64,000 nucleotides of DNA from Puffinus mauretanicus. Taxonomy: Eukaryota > Chordata > Aves > Procellariiformes > Procellariidae. The first letter of the stretch is position 1; each line of letters opens with the position of its first letter. Positions 33,101 to 46,949 of this stretch are shown here, piece by piece. The stretch spans positions 1 through 64,000 of the forward strand of contig JAJKFH010003303.1 of NCBI GenBank assembly GCA_023333565.1, given 5' to 3'. The notes under the pieces were generated by a model. That model worked only from the letters and a program-made list of their open reading frames with translations. It did not search any database and was not told where the DNA came from. A program made the translations under genes and the position numbers.

Positions 33101-36100
33101 CCTCTATCCGTTTTAGCATGTCAAGTAACAGGCACAGAGAGGTGCTCGCAGCCAAACACGGCGGCTGTTCTGAGCGGAGCAGCCCACCACCCTCCCTGCC
33201 GCCCCCGGGTCAGCTCTGCTCGTCCCAGGGCTTCACTTCCTCCGTGCTGGAAAGACAGACCCAACCCCATGTGTTTTTGTAAGATCTCAGATAAGTTTCT
33301 ATTTTGATGGCAAGCATTTGAAGTGTTAGATGGGGAGTTCAATGCAATAGGCTGTTCTCACTGTTTTCAGCCCATCTCTGCAAAACAGGAAAAAAACAAA
33401 TGCTTTGCAGCTAAAAATAATGTATTCCTCTTCTTTCTCCATGCTGCTGCAGTGCTCTGCTTTGGGCTCCTAGCAGTGCCAAGTGCCCTGGATCTACCAA
33501 GACAAGCTGAAGGAGACTGTGATTTAATGGCAGGACATTTAAGAGCTATGCGCACCTTTGCCAGCCCTGGAAGCATCAGTCTTGCAATATCAAGTGGCTG
33601 AAGTAAGCCCCAGCTCCTGGAGTCATGGGAATTATTGAGAATTTTTAAATCTGGAAGAAACGTAGTCTCTTCCACTGGACAGCCATGGGAGGTTTCTCCC
33701 AGCTCCATCCTCTGAGGGCAGGGAAAGCGTCTCCCTCCTCTGAGCAGCAGCCAGGACATCGCCATAGGCGCTGTCCAAAAAGCGAGGATCCTCTGGACCT
33801 TCTTTATGGCTGCCACTGCTTAAGGAAAGGAAAAATTTCCTTGTTTTGAGTTAATTTAGGACCTGGCACCATCCAGTTCCAGGTGCTCCAGCAACATGGT
33901 TCAGGAGTAGACTTCCCCCTTCGCAAAAGGATGGGTTGCTCCACCTTTCCCATGGGGGGTCTCAAGCAGACTTGAGAACATTTAGTCTAAATTTTACTTT
34001 TCCCCACAAACCTTTGTAGTGATCCGCCCTTGGCAGGAATTATGCCAAGTTATTATCCTTCAGTGCCATATCAGGGAAAGCTGTAACCCCCACCCCAGCC
34101 CTCCCCTGGAAAGATTTGGACCCCCGAGTGCTTACAGCACTCGCTGCTGGCAGTGGGGCACCTGTGCTGCACCTCTGCTGGGTGCCGACACCAAGCACAG
34201 AGTGCTTTCGTGGCGAGCAGTGGTCCTTCAAGAATCAGGCTTTTAAATATAGCAGGATTGACTTGAAAACCCCGATTTGTTCATTTTTAAATACCAGCTC
34301 TTGAATTCTTGTCCTTTGCTTCTAGGTGAGTATCCCTAAGTCTCCCTGGGTGTTTATGAGATCTTGAAATTTAATCCTTAAAGAATACATTAAAAATTCA
34401 GTTCCTCATGCAGTCCTGTAATTTTGGAGGCTGAGGTCTGAAGGAAAAAACAAATATCATGAGACATGTGGTGAGACAGTGAGAACCAGCAGCTTTTCAT
34501 GCTGATGGGATTGGGACGTCAGGAGCCCCGTGCCGATCCCTCTGGGCAGTGACGGCCTGTGCCAGTCCAGAGCATTTGTAATGTTGATTGAAAGAGCGCA
34601 ATGCTGAGCGGTTTTGCTGCAGGAGGAGCCGGGGCTGCAGTGCTGGGGTGGGCGCAGGGTCACTGCTGTGCAGGAGCGGGGCTGGGGCGGCAGGGTCGGC
34701 ACCCCGCTGCCCGCCCTGGCAGGACAAAGCCAGCCTTGGCAGCTTCTGTGCTCCAGCAACCCGCGCTCTGGTCTTGACCTCCATGCATTAGAGACTGTCA
34801 CAGGCCCTGAAGCATGAGGTGTGGGATCTCCTCAACTTTTGGGACCCATTATCAGTGACATTAGTGCACATATACGCCCCTGCAGTAGTGCCAGCCGCAT
34901 GTTTCCCACAAACCCCACACTTGCATGAACTGATGGACCTTGTGCTTTCACGGCCTTTGAGTAGCTACTGATGTTCCCCTTTTTCCCATGTGAAGAGGAG
35001 GCAAAAGCCTCCACTTTCTTCAGGGCAAGGACTTCTGCTTGTGATCCACAGACCTGGGGCGTCCATGGATTACTGCTTGGGGTAAGGAAAAAGATAAAGT
35101 GTCTGAAGTCTGTACATGTGTGGGGTAAATTTCCAGAAGGGATTGTGCCTCCCAGGGAAAATTCAAAGGCATCTACAAAGCCTCTCATGTGTGGTTTCTG
35201 GCTGCCAAGGGATGGGGCAGACCCTGAGCCACGGAATCGTTGGCATGAAGCTTCCAGATATTTGCAAGCCCAGCTGAAGGTCCCTTCCCGCTTCATACAT
35301 TTTCAAGCCCATGGCCTCATCCAGCTGCGGGGGAATCTGCGAGTTTTCAGCAGACCGCCCAAAAGCCCACCTGCCACCCAAGGAATACCCATCACGCTTC
35401 ACAGCTCCGCTGCCTGCTGCTGGGCTGGAGCGGTTGGGGAGGAAAGCCTGCAGTCGCATTTCCCCAGTGAGAGAAGTCCTCTCCAGCCGTCAAAAAGGCA
35501 CAAACTGCCCACAAGAATTCACACCCATGCTGAGAAAAAAATGCCACCTCCTATCCAAAAAGGTGAAAAGACAGAAAAAAGTTATAAGCAACTCCAAAAA
35601 TGACTGCTGGGAATAGAAATACGTGTGTAACCATGGCTTCCTCCCTGCAGTGCACGCCTGAAATGCAGATGCCTACTGCTGGCCCCACTGTGCTGGAGCC
35701 GGAGCCTGGGAAATGGCCCAGGAAAATGCTCCTGCTCCTGGGGCTGGGGACGATGCTGGGGACAGTGGCATCCTCGGCCCAGGGTGGGAGTCCCTGTGCC
35801 AAAAGTGGGGAGCGCTTGAGCAAGGGGCAGAGAGGCGAAAGCCCAGGAACACTAATGATCCCCCATCCCAGATCTGCTTGCATGAGCTCAAGCCTCTCCT
35901 GGGGTCTGCCAGAGCCAGCTCCCTTCCCCATCCTCAGTGAAGGGGCCTTCCTGGGGGATGTTACTCCCACCAGCCCCCTGGGAATGCAGCTATAGTCCTC
36001 CTGGGACAGGCAAAGGCCGCTTCTGACCCCGGATACATCCTTTCTTTCAGCCTGCTGCCCGTCGGGTGCCCTTTGATTCATGTTGGCAGAGAGCGCCTGG

Positions 36101-36235
36101 CACTAGAGGCTCATTGCACGTACCGGACCCACGCTTCCCGCTGTCACCAGCGCTCCCACCCCTGCGGGGTCCCCACCATGGAGGGATTTATAATGTAGGC
36201 AGGGAACTGGGGCACGAACGCGCGCCAAGACTGAG
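30186..36235. other. Intergenic DNA, no gene
   Basis: 6 kb of GC-rich unique sequence with a T run at about 32269-32284. Many overlapping frames on both strands are the by-product of low stop density. I find none with a recognisable domain or splice-bounded conservation. Confidence 0.65.
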
Positions 36236-36430
36236 AATGCCAATATCTGAATGCCTTCAGTTCCTTCCTCCAAATAAATCACCGCATGACTCTAATTATC
36301 GCGTTTGCCCTGGGTACACACCAGCTTAATACGGAAAATGAGTGTGGAGGATTTATTACTGCTGATCCTTGATCTTTCATTTTTGATATTAAAACATGTT
36401 TAATTCATTGCAACATAGATTAAAATAAGG
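36236..36430. promoter_or_regulatory. Candidate conserved noncoding element (AT-rich island)
   Basis: An abrupt AT-rich block between GC-rich flanks, with CCAAATAAATCACCGCATGA, ACTCTAATTATCGCG, AGCTTAATACGG, GGATTTATTACTGCTGATCC and TTTAATTCATTGCAAC. The motifs include homeodomain (TAATTA) and forkhead-like (AAATAAA) cores. Function is inferred. Confidence 0.33.
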
Positions 36431-39400
36431 AAGGCCACAGGCAGCCTCTGGTTTCGCTTGGGGAAAATTTTGCTGCCGGGGCTCCGGCGGTGCTGCCCGC
36501 GTTGGGAGCTGGACTGTGCTAGCTCCTGCGCCCTTCCATGCCGACTGTGAGCCCAGGTCTGGCTGAATTGTATTTGATTTCACCACCACACTTTCTCTGG
36601 CTGTGGATTTGTGGTTGTTTAGACACCAACACTAGAGAGACGGTGTTGTAAATGTGTTATTTGCCCTGAACAGGCAGGTTACATCCTGTTAGAGGCAACA
36701 GGAGTGAGAGGTTTCTGAGGTTTTAAGCTTTCCTAAATTAAAGGCCATCTCTGCCGGTATGAATCAGCTCTTGCTTTCAGCAAATGTCTTTTTTATGCTA
36801 CAAGAGCCTTTGGCCTTCAGTGCCCAGTTTGCATTGAATCGTCAACTATCATGAAAGCTTTTCTCGCACAGCCTGGGAACATGCTGCAGAGCCGAAACCT
36901 TTTTTGCCCATTTTGCTTTTAAAGACAGCAGCACGGTACGGCTTCTGCAGGGCGATGGCACCCTGGCCATTTACGCGGGGCCTTTGCAGCTGCTGTGGCA
37001 CGAGCAGGATGCTCAGCAGGTGCAGGAGCCAAGCTAAGAGCCCCCGCTGCCCGTGGCTATGTCAAAGGCACACAGGAGCATAGTATCCACCATGAAGGCA
37101 AAGATACATCCGAAGGGGGAGAGCACACACACATCTGAACACTGGACTGGCAATGCATATGCATCCCAGCAGAGCATCTCCCAGGACCGCTGCAGGCCGC
37201 AGGGTCCCAAAAGGATGTGTGGGGCAGGGGAGGGAGCAGCGTGGGTCCAGAGATGAGAAGACATGGAGTAGGCATGTGTCCACTGCGCTTATGGTTCCCC
37301 CCAGCCAGGGTAGCACAGGCCAGATGGGGAAAAGGCTGAGGATAGGGGAAGGCAAGGAAACCCCCGGCAGGAGGGCTCCCTGGTTGCACTTATGCCGTCC
37401 CACGCAGCACTGCACTGGGCTGAGCAGCCCGGCTTCTTGCACACACACCTTCCATGACCACGCCAAGCTGGGCACTGGGTGTGAATTAGGCATACGCTGG
37501 CAGCATCTGCTTCTCTGGGGTTGCAGGAGCGATCCACATCGGGTCCATCCATCCATCAAAGTGCTTTTCCCATTTCCCCTGATGTGAAGGTGCTGAGTAC
37601 ATCCCTGGCTGCAGCTCAGGCATATGTGAAGTGCGGCTCATGCGGAGCGAGACAACCAGGAGGCAGTGGCTACACTGAATAATTCATCACTCCCGGGAGC
37701 CCAGTGTCCCCCACGAGCAAGTGGGCAGTGCACCATGTCACTACAGCCCAGGGCTGAGGAGGGGGATGTCACCTCAGGCCACGTGTTGTCCCCTGGCTGG
37801 GGGACAAAGCAGGGTCTGCACTCCCCACCTCGCCAGGGCACCTCCAGCCCCATGGCACCGGGTCACCCCTCCCAGGGCAGCTGCATGCAGCTCTGCAGGT
37901 CAGACACCCTCTAAACCACCCACGAAATAGAGAGGATGGAATGCATTCCTCTGATCGCATCTGTCCAGGATGTGTCTGCATTTTGGGGCACACGAGGAGG
38001 GGGGCTCCTGGAGGAAACCCTCCTTGTTGACTGTCTGGAGGGAGAAAGCATGGGCAGTTTGGCAGCAGCCCAGCTGCTCTCTCTTCCAGCCAATGCTTCG
38101 CCTCTCGCTTCCTCCTGCCTCAGCTCAAATCGAAATTACTCTCTGGTGCATGAGAGCATTTTGTCTTTCCAGGCCCCATCCACGGCTCTGCAAAGCCCGC
38201 TCTCCTCCTGGTGACGCTGATGCACGTCTGATGGGAGCAGAGCTGGTCCAGCCACAGGGCTGGGAAGAGCAAGAAAAGGGAAGAGAGAAGCACGGAAAGG
38301 AAAGGAAGGAAAATGGAAAGAAACCATCTGGTTCACCCCAGCACCTCCTTCCCCCACCTCTCCAGCTCCAGTGGCTCCCTGAACCAGCAATGAGGCCAGC
38401 CAGCGCTGAGCACTCGCTTGTGGCTGCACTGGTGGGACGGAGGATGTGGAATGCGCCCCAGAGCTGTGCAACGGGAGGCATGCCGAGCCCCAAGCCTGCC
38501 CCAAGGGAAACCTGCTGCCTGGGCACCATGCTGTCCCACGGCGGGGACAGGGATGGGGAGGTGGCAGTGCTTCACATCGCCATGGCAACCCGCGGAGGAC
38601 GGCTCCACTGTGCGCGTCCTGCATCTCAAGGATGAGCCTTGGCAAATCAATAACCCCGGCAGGGACGGTGACTGGCTGAGACAGGGTTGGGCTGGGGGTC
38701 CCCTCCTCCAGGGTTGGGGACAGGGGTGTCTCTGCCTTCTGAGCACCATTTTGCTAATCCGCTCGGGAGCAGTTTTGCCCCGTACCCAAACGGCTGAGCC
38801 AGAGGTGCTGTTTCTGTGGCTGCAGCGGCCCAGCCCCGACAGGGGCACCGGTGTTTCTCCGCACCTGTATTTCTTCCCTGACTCTATGGGAATTTTCTCT
38901 CCTGATGAGGCTCTCGGTGGAGCACGGTAATTGAGAGGCTGTGTCATACCAAACTGATGGGGAGCTGGCGTCCCCCGCACTGATGGAGCTGGCTGATTAG
39001 GAAAATGCTCTTGCATTTCTAACGCTGCAGAGGTTTGGGCCAAGAAGCTTCTCACAGGAAATCAGCAGCCTCGAGATGCTCTTGCAAAACGCAGCATTTC
39101 TGCCCCGGCAGGCAGCTCTGGCGGGATGCACTCCCATCCTCACACCGTGGTGTGACACGCATGTGCCTGCCTTGCAGTGCCTGCTCGTGATTCAGTGCCT
39201 CTTTGCACCTCCACTCTCCCATCTCATCATTATGGCCCCACATGGGACCAGAGCATGGGTGGAAGAGTGGGGCTGCCTGGCTTTACCCCTGCCTTTTCTG
39301 AAGGCGCAGATCCATTCATACCTCCTGGAAAAGGGGACTTCGATGAACCCCATTTTGAGAGAAAGCCCTGGGGGCTGGGTACAGGCAGCGCTGCCTGTCG

Positions 39401-40504
39401 GGTTTCCCACTGTCCTGGCATCTGCCTGGGGGTGAGGTCCTGCCTGGTCAGCCTTGCCTGGCCCCAGGAAGCCACTCTGCCCTGACATGTCCCTGGGACA
39501 CTGTGCACATCCCAGGGCTTCCCAGCTACCTGGCATGGACACAGTGCTGTGCATGAGGCTTCCCCAAAGCAATGGCCAGCAGTGAGCCCACATGTGATGA
39601 GTCTGTGTGTGCTCAGCATGGGGCAGTGCCCCCGCTCCCTGCTGGTGTCTGCCAGTCGTTGCCCTTCAGTCCCAGCTGAACCATGGGACCTTTTAAAACA
39701 TGGATGAACGTGCCATCACTCCCCAGCGGCAGCTGAAGCCTGTGGCCACCCTGCTGAGCTCACTGTCCCTTGCTCAGGGTTAGACCTTTGCCTGCGGGTG
39801 CCAGCCAGACCCCTGGCCACCCCTGCCCTCCCCTTCCCCGGCTCTGCCCCGGCCACCACTTACAGCCTTCCCCCAGCGCCCATGTTTATTTAGGGTTGAT
39901 TTGTGCTGTGGCAGAAAAGCCATTAAGGCGCTCTTGTTAGTACAGAAGGAAAGAGGTCTGCGGTATGCCCATGGACACTTTAGAAAGCTGGGATGAGGGC
40001 AGTAAATAAGGTTTCACTCTATTACGATGATTGGAAAGTCTTGAACGAGAGCAGCGGGCCAGCAGAACTGCAGAGAAGGTGTCCTCCAAGGGGCAATTGC
40101 CGAGCAGCAATCTGCCAGTGCAGCACTTTGCTCTCCATTTATCTTTCTGCTGAGCCACAAGATGGTTTCAAGCTCCTCATGCTGCCTGGGCTGTCTGAGG
40201 TTGCCACAGGTGGCCCTGGGGTCCTCTTGTGGGACAGGGCAGGGTGGAGGTCTGGCATTTGGCTGGGTTATGGGCAGCAAATCTGCTTCCTGGTGACCAT
40301 GAAGCAATGTAAATCATGGGAAGGGTCTGTCCTGCCACGGGCAGTGTGGAGCTGGAACAGTGGCTGTCCCCAGCTGGGATGCAGAGGGTGGTGGAGGTCT
40401 CCGCTCCCGCTATCTCCTTTCCTGACCTCAGTACCCCTGTGTGCCGGCTTCATCCCCAGCACAACAGCAGCTCAGCTTTCCTCTCCTCACGGGCTGTTGG
40501 GAGA
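36431..40504. other. Intergenic DNA, no gene
   Basis: 4 kb of GC-rich sequence. A purine-rich tract (GGAAA/GGAAG repeats) lies at 38261-38322. No exon is recognised. Confidence 0.65.
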
Positions 40505-40509
40505 CTTAA

Positions 40510-40527
40510 TTCATTAGCATTAATGAA
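40510..40527. promoter_or_regulatory. Perfect 7-base inverted repeat with ATTA/TAAT cores
   Basis: TTCATTA, then GCAT, then TAATGAA. The two arms are exact reverse complements and each carries a homeodomain core, which would allow dimer binding. A site this short can arise by chance. Confidence 0.3.
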
Positions 40528-40529
40528 GC

Positions 40530-43500
40530 ATGCCTGGCTCTGCTGCAGGGGCACGGTGGTACGGCTCAGCTGAAGGTGTCTCTAGCCCCAGGGAGCTGCT
40601 TGACGGAAGGGACGTGCTGTCAGCGCCGGCTGGTTAGAGCCCTTGATTTCCTCTGCTGCTGAGTCACAGGTGGGCTCAGTCGCAGAACTGGCTGTAAAGT
40701 CACTCTTCAGGGTTATGGGGTCCCAGGTCCGTTACAGCATGTCTGAGCAGCTCCAGTGCCCCTGCAACAGGCCAGGCTGCAGCAAGGGCTGATCTCAGTG
40801 GGGTGCTGCCCCAGCCCCAGAGACACAGGCTCTCTCCCACAGCATTAGGAAAGGAGCAATGCACACCCAAGCCCTTGCAGTGCTTAATTCATCACGCTGA
40901 AGGGCAATGCCAGGTGCCTAAAATTAGACTCCCACCTGCTAATTTAGGTACTTCAATAAACAGACTGGTTTGCCTCTTCCTTTCTCCTCCCCGGCACTGC
41001 TCAGCACCCAGAGGCTTCCAGGGAGGTGCTCTGTTCTTGGGCATGTTGGAGCAATCCAGCAGCACCAGGTGTAAGAAACCCAAATCCTCCCGGATCCCTG
41101 ATTTACACTGGGTAGAAGTCAGGGCCTGGAAAAGCAGGAGCTGCAGCAGTTCTCCCATCCCTGGAGGGGAGAGCCCTCCTGGTGCTGCAGGAGCCTGGTG
41201 GCTGGCAAGTGCCTGCTCCAGCAGCTATTAATCAGCATCATAAATAAGTGGCCTGATACCCAGCCTCAGCATCCCTAGGGTCGCTGAGGGATGCACCTGA
41301 GCCTGGTTATGCCCCGGGAGGTTTCTGATACCCCAGTATAGTGCCCCTGTAGCACCTCCCTGCTGCACGTGGCCTCCCCAGCCTCTGGGAGGGACCGAAG
41401 CAGTTTGACCCCTCTCCATCCCATGACAGGTAACTGATGCAGTAGGAGCATGTTGGATACAGCCAGCAGCGTGGAGACCTAGCTGGGGCCATAGCCCTGT
41501 GTAAAGGGAGCCACAGGGGCAAAGCGATGCCATTCTGGTCCCTGCCCATGCCTGCAGAGATGGGAGATGGCCTGGCAGCTCTCCACACGAGGCTGCAGCT
41601 GGAGCGATCTGCCTGCGCACATTTCATAGCACACATGTCCCATTAAGAAAAAGATCAGAGTTCCCGGGAGCTAAAAATAACACCAGGCAGCGGAGTTTGG
41701 CCAGGAGACGGTAAGGGAATGCGGGGGTGTGGAGCAGAAGGTGTAATTTCATTGCCGGCTCCTCCAGTAACAGGGCGAGGGGAGAAGGGTAATGAATCAA
41801 GCCTGCCATCGCGGAGGTAAATCTGAATGAGCAGCGTGCGTGCCGTGGTGATTCAGCTCCGTGCTGTGTCGCTCCTTGTCTGACCCGCGGCCGGTGCAGG
41901 GTGCTGGGGGAGGAGCACAGCCGGGTCTCAGGGGTGCCCTGGGGCTGCGCCGGGGTGCAGCAGGGAAGGGGCAGAGCTGCCTGGCCGCTGGAGGCTGCGC
42001 GCTGCCAGGATGCCTCCCAGCAGACAGCGGTGTTGAGATGCTGGCGTAGCAACGTCTCAGTGAGACGGGGTGTAAGCTGTAGTGCCCTGTAATCTAGTAG
42101 TGACAGAGCTGCTTTCGAGTATGGCAACCTCTGGTGTTAAATGAAAGAGTGAGTGCAAACACAGACTCTAATTACCACAGCTCCTCCAGAGCCAGCTTTG
42201 CCTGCTCTCCCCAAGCTGTCAGATGCTCTCTAGCAAATGCCTCCATCTCCTTTTCATGGCCAAATCAAAGCTATTTATTCTCTCCTTGAGATACAGCCAC
42301 TTCTGTTTTACACTAGTTTAACAGGAGGGAGAAGGAGCAGGAGGAGCGAGGAGGGGAGAAGCCCCTGTAGCTCCTTGTAGCAGGATCAGTAGCGCCATGA
42401 GGTCCAAGCCCCATGTGACATGGAGGGGACAGAGGCCACTGACCCTCCCTGCCAAGGGAGCACCTGGACCGCAGCAAGCCTTGCTGGGGGAATGATCTGC
42501 ATTTCCCGTCAGTGGCATGGGGAAAGGGATGGGCAAAGGAATTTGGTCTTCAAGATAATTTAACGCCTTGCCCTCCAGGTCTTGCATCCCAACATGGGTG
42601 AGAGCACCTGGCAGGTCCCTGATAACCCCAGCAGGCTCCTACCACAGCCTGGAAGGAAAACAACAAAAAAAAGCCAGGGTAACAGATCCAATTAGCAAAG
42701 GCATTTAGCTTCCCAGCACCACTCCCCATTGCCATTGGCTTTTGGAAGGGCTGGGTGAGATGACTGGCAGCCCCAGCAGCTTTGTGCAGATGGACCAATT
42801 TAGTCAGGTGAGGAGCTGGAGAGCTGTCATCTCCTTGGCCAGCTCTGGCATTTCTCTGCTCTTTAATCGCTGCTGGGAGCAGATGGCCGGTATCTATCAC
42901 CTCTCCTGCATCCAGCCTGATCCTGCCAGGGCCTCCCAGTATATCAGCACCCATGGCAGCACCACGGAGCTGGGTGCTGCATCCCTGCAGGGGCTGGGCT
43001 TGGAGCCCCAGCTGAGCAGCTTGCTCTGCCCCGTGGCTTTGGGCTGTGAGTGCTCCTGGTTCATGCTCTCTCAGCCTGGCTTCCCCAGGCGGCTGTGCTG
43101 CCTGTGCATGCGTGGTCCCCCTGGCCTGCCCTCAGCTTTGGGGTGAACCCCCATACCAGGTTAAATCTAAGATCCCAAATATGATATCTGACAGGTTTCT
43201 TGAAAATCAGCAACTGAGTGGAAGCCAGAAATGCCTTTTCCTGCCCCCCATGGTGGAGAAAAAATCTGCTGTGTAAGATTAATGACTCCTTAATAACACC
43301 AGATGGGAGACTTTGAGTGTCCCCTCCCAAATAAGCTTCACTTCGGCCTGACATATTCAAGGGAGGTTGATTTCAGGTCTCAGAGACAAATCCGCAGGGA
43401 AATGGCCTTCCTTGGGACTTGTCAAAGCCCTGTCTTTCTACTCTGTTCATTTGGCCCAGACATGAGCGCCTGCAGCATCCCTGGTACAGAGCATCCCTGT

Positions 43501-43926
43501 CCTGGGAGGAGCGTGAGATGTGAATCCAGGGCTGTCCCAGTCTGTTTGGACCAGAAAGGTTCCCTAGCACACCTATAGCGATAGCACTGAGCTGACAACT
43601 ACTGTATAGACCCAGCCAAAAACATCCACCTTGCTGTGATGGCCAGATGTGAGTGTCCATTGCCTTGCACCCAAAGCTGTGCCGCAGTCGCATGTAAAGG
43701 CAGCGCCTGGGCTGCTGTAGATGCTTCCTCACAAGGAACAAGTGCGGCCAGGTACAACTCCTGCGGGAGGAGTCAGCCCCCAGCTGGACTGCAGTCCTGC
43801 CAAACAGGAAGATAACTCTTTACATACAAAATCACTTGTCTTCTGCTGGAAACACTGGGCTTTGCCTCCAGTTTGCTCCTGTGGGCGTGCAAACTTGCAC
43901 TCATCTAACTAAATTGCTGTGTGAAG
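40530..43926. other. Intergenic DNA, no gene
   Basis: GC-rich sequence with small AT-rich pockets near 41220-41250, 41640-41690 and 42230-42330. No repeat family or exon is recognised. Confidence 0.65.
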
Positions 43927-44153
43927 AATCATAGAATCATAGAATCATAGAATCAGTAAGGTTGGAAAAGACCTTTAAGATCATCGAGTCCAACCGTCAA
44001 TCCAACACACCATGCCCACTAAACCATGTCCCTAAGGGCCTTATCTACACGTCTTTTAAATACTTCCAGGGATGGTGACTCTACCACTTCCCTGGGCAGC
44101 CTGTTCCAAGGCCTGACCACTCTTTCAGTAAAGAAATTTCTCCTAATGTCCAA
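43927..44153 (-). mobile_element. CR1 retrotransposon, short 3' fragment
   Basis: The reverse complement matches the last 230 bases of the plus-strand CR1 at 21410-21644 almost base for base. It includes [20 protein letters not shown] and [13 protein letters not shown] followed by a stop, and ends in the octamer tail (ATCATAGA on this strand). Similarity stops at about 44153, where the 5' truncation lies. The shared diagnostic bases show it is the same CR1 subfamily as the first copy. Confidence 0.95.
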
Positions 44154-46945
44154 GAACACTCTTTTTTTCCAGTTTGAAGGGTTATTTTGCTGTAATTGGA
44201 ATGCATTCCTAATTGCATGTTTAACTGAGGCCTTTGGGGACTGAAGAGGAAGAGGCTGGGCTGAGGAATGTGTCGTGGAAGATGGGCTTTGGGCATGCAG
44301 AGAGACAAATCTGGAAGAGGCAGGAAAATTACCTGGAGGCTGGTGGTCCCTATGCCATGGCCGCTGTTGGACTTTCCTCCCCAGGCCTAGACTGGGCACT
44401 TCACTCCTGTGAGCGGGGCAGATGCTGCTACCAAACATCCTCCTGACTCTTCACTATGTCACCCTGGGGACTCCCGGTCCCCAGCTTGTGCAGCGTGCCT
44501 GTGCCCGCCTTGCGGGTCCCTTCAGCCTGGCTCTGTGCGTGCTACAGGTTCCCTAGCTGTGATAGCTGTGGAGCAGGTGGCTTGAAAGCTTCATGCCCTC
44601 GCTGCCTGTCAGTGACCCTGGGCAGGGGGAAGGAGAAGGGAGAAGCCTCCTCACAGCTGCCGCTTTGAAATTGCCAGTTCTGGGCTGCCCGGGGCTTGCC
44701 GCTCTCCTCCGCATCCCACGCAGAGGAGCATCTCCATAGTCCCCTGAAATAATTGCAGGTGCTAGTGTGCCCTGCCCGCTGGTGGCAAACCCTTTGGAAA
44801 AGGCAATGGTCTCCCCCTGCTCCTACTTCTGCTCCCTTATGCTGCTGCTCTCCTCTCAGCTGGTGAGCCTGTTGCTTATATAAACTGCTTGCTCTCAAGC
44901 ACTGATAGAGCTGTTTGCTTCCCACCCCACTGGGCTCTGCAAGCTCATTTTATCATTTCTTGGCTTAATGGGATGTTTACTCCACAACAGCCTTCCCTCA
45001 ACACCCGGCAGGAGGGACTCTGAACCATCACCCCAACAATGCTCTGACTTTCCCACTGAGCCAGGAGCAGATGCAAGTTCCCTCCCTGCTGCAGCTCCCA
45101 GTGCTGCTGGGGTTGAATGCTGGTCCCCAAATCCCACTGAGAGGGCTTGTGCCTGGCTGAGCTTTCTGCCCAGGGAAGAAGCTCCTCATTTGGAGTCTGA
45201 GGACTCTTCAGCCTTGAACTGGTAGGGCTGAGGCTGGGACGTGCGCCAGAGTCCTGCCATGTCATGACAGTGCAGCTATAACCAGGCGACAAGGATCTGG
45301 CTTGACAACTGTCAGGCTTGTTTCACGACAACTGCCAAACAGCCATCAGGTAGTCGTGATTTCTCCTACTCGCTCTGGCTTGGAGCGAGGGACAGAGTAG
45401 GAGGGGGCTGCTCTGCTTTTCTCGTAGAAGAGAGAAAACTCAGGTATGCACAGATCCCCTTTTCATCTATCCTCCTTACACAAGTGTGACACTTGCTGTG
45501 GTCCCCACCTTCTGTCCTCATCTGGTCCCCCCTGTGTGCTGCTCCCGGGGCAGTGAGGATTGTGCCAGGGCAGGTGTTCTTACAACAGCAATTGGTACCA
45601 CCAGCATCACTGGTTTGATCGGTGGCTGTGCACATTGGCTCCATGACACCTCTGCCACATGCTGGTGTGGCTTCCTTTACCTGAGCCTCCACTGCTGGGG
45701 TAGCTGTGCCTGCTGGTATGCAGTTTCTTTGGAGAACGAAAGCCCCCTTGAAGTTTGCTTCTTGCTTTCCATGAGCCCTGTGGTGTATGTTTGTCGTCTT
45801 GGTCTCACCTCCATTCTGCTGTTCTTTCTGACCATCAAAAATCCCAGCAGAGTCTCATCTGAGGTTCCTCCAGTATTGTGCTCTGCGGTGAAACACCTCA
45901 TCTTGTCATCATGAACAGTGAGAGTCCCTGGGGGGAGGGCAATAAAGCAGCTAATTAACAAGAGGCTAATCCAGCACCGAGCAGAAGCGTGGAAGAGCGG
46001 CAAGTGTTGCAGTGTGAACCCAGCGGTCTTTGTCTCATCCTGCAGCAAGGAGCTGGGGACATGCAGCGCGGGGCACTGCACCGGCACTGCCAGCAAGCCC
46101 ACAGCATCCATGGGAAGCGTGGGCTAAGAAATGGATAATGTGTGTGGTGGTCACATTGTGAGATTAGGAGATGCCAGAGGAGAGTCTCTGAATTAACGGT
46201 ACCTGGCAATCAGCCTTAAAACATTTGAAGAGGGCAGAGTATACCCCCAGAGCAACTATTCAGGCACCCAAGGAAGAGAAGTAACTTTGCTTCACTCCCA
46301 GGCAGTGAGCAGGACAAGCAGCACTGTTGGGACCACTTCCCAACTCTCGCCTAACACCAACCGCAGAACAGCCTTCTGGAAAACAAGCTGTGCAAAAATA
46401 AGGAAGCTTGGCCAAAGAAGCAGCTGAAAGAGTAAAATTCTCACAGATTATACTGCTGCTCTGAGGCACTTAGCTCCTGCTTTTAAGCAGGCTCTATAAC
46501 AGCATCCAAACTGAAAGAAAGCAAAAGTGACAGGTGTATATAAGCAGGTGGGTGCAAACAACAAATCCTAATACTCTGCAATGTACAGCTTCTGTTTTGT
46601 GAGGGATGTCTTCATGTACAGGCAGGCAGAGAGAGGGCATGTTTTTTTATGGAAAAAATTCTGATATTAAAATCTAGAAAACCATTTGAGCTTTGTTATA
46701 TCTTTTTCTCAGTCTTCATTCTGGAAATATTTTTTCATAGCTGTATCTGTAAAGAGCAAAAAAAATGCCAACAGGTTTAAAATAGCCATGTAAAGGAGAC
46801 AATTAGATGTCAACAGAGAGCCTTCAGAAGGTGCATGTTGTGTTCAAACAAGGAAAATAGGACAGGACATAAATTTGGGTGAGGTAAATGTAAACCTCTA
46901 GGACGAGATAAGTTTTAAGGTGAGACATGCTGAAAGCATAAAAAC
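44154..46945. other. Intergenic DNA, no gene
   Basis: GC-rich to about 46100, then AT-rich. I see no recognisable exon or repeat. The AT-rich part leads into the decayed LINE that follows. Confidence 0.65.
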
Positions 46946-46949
46946 GTGT

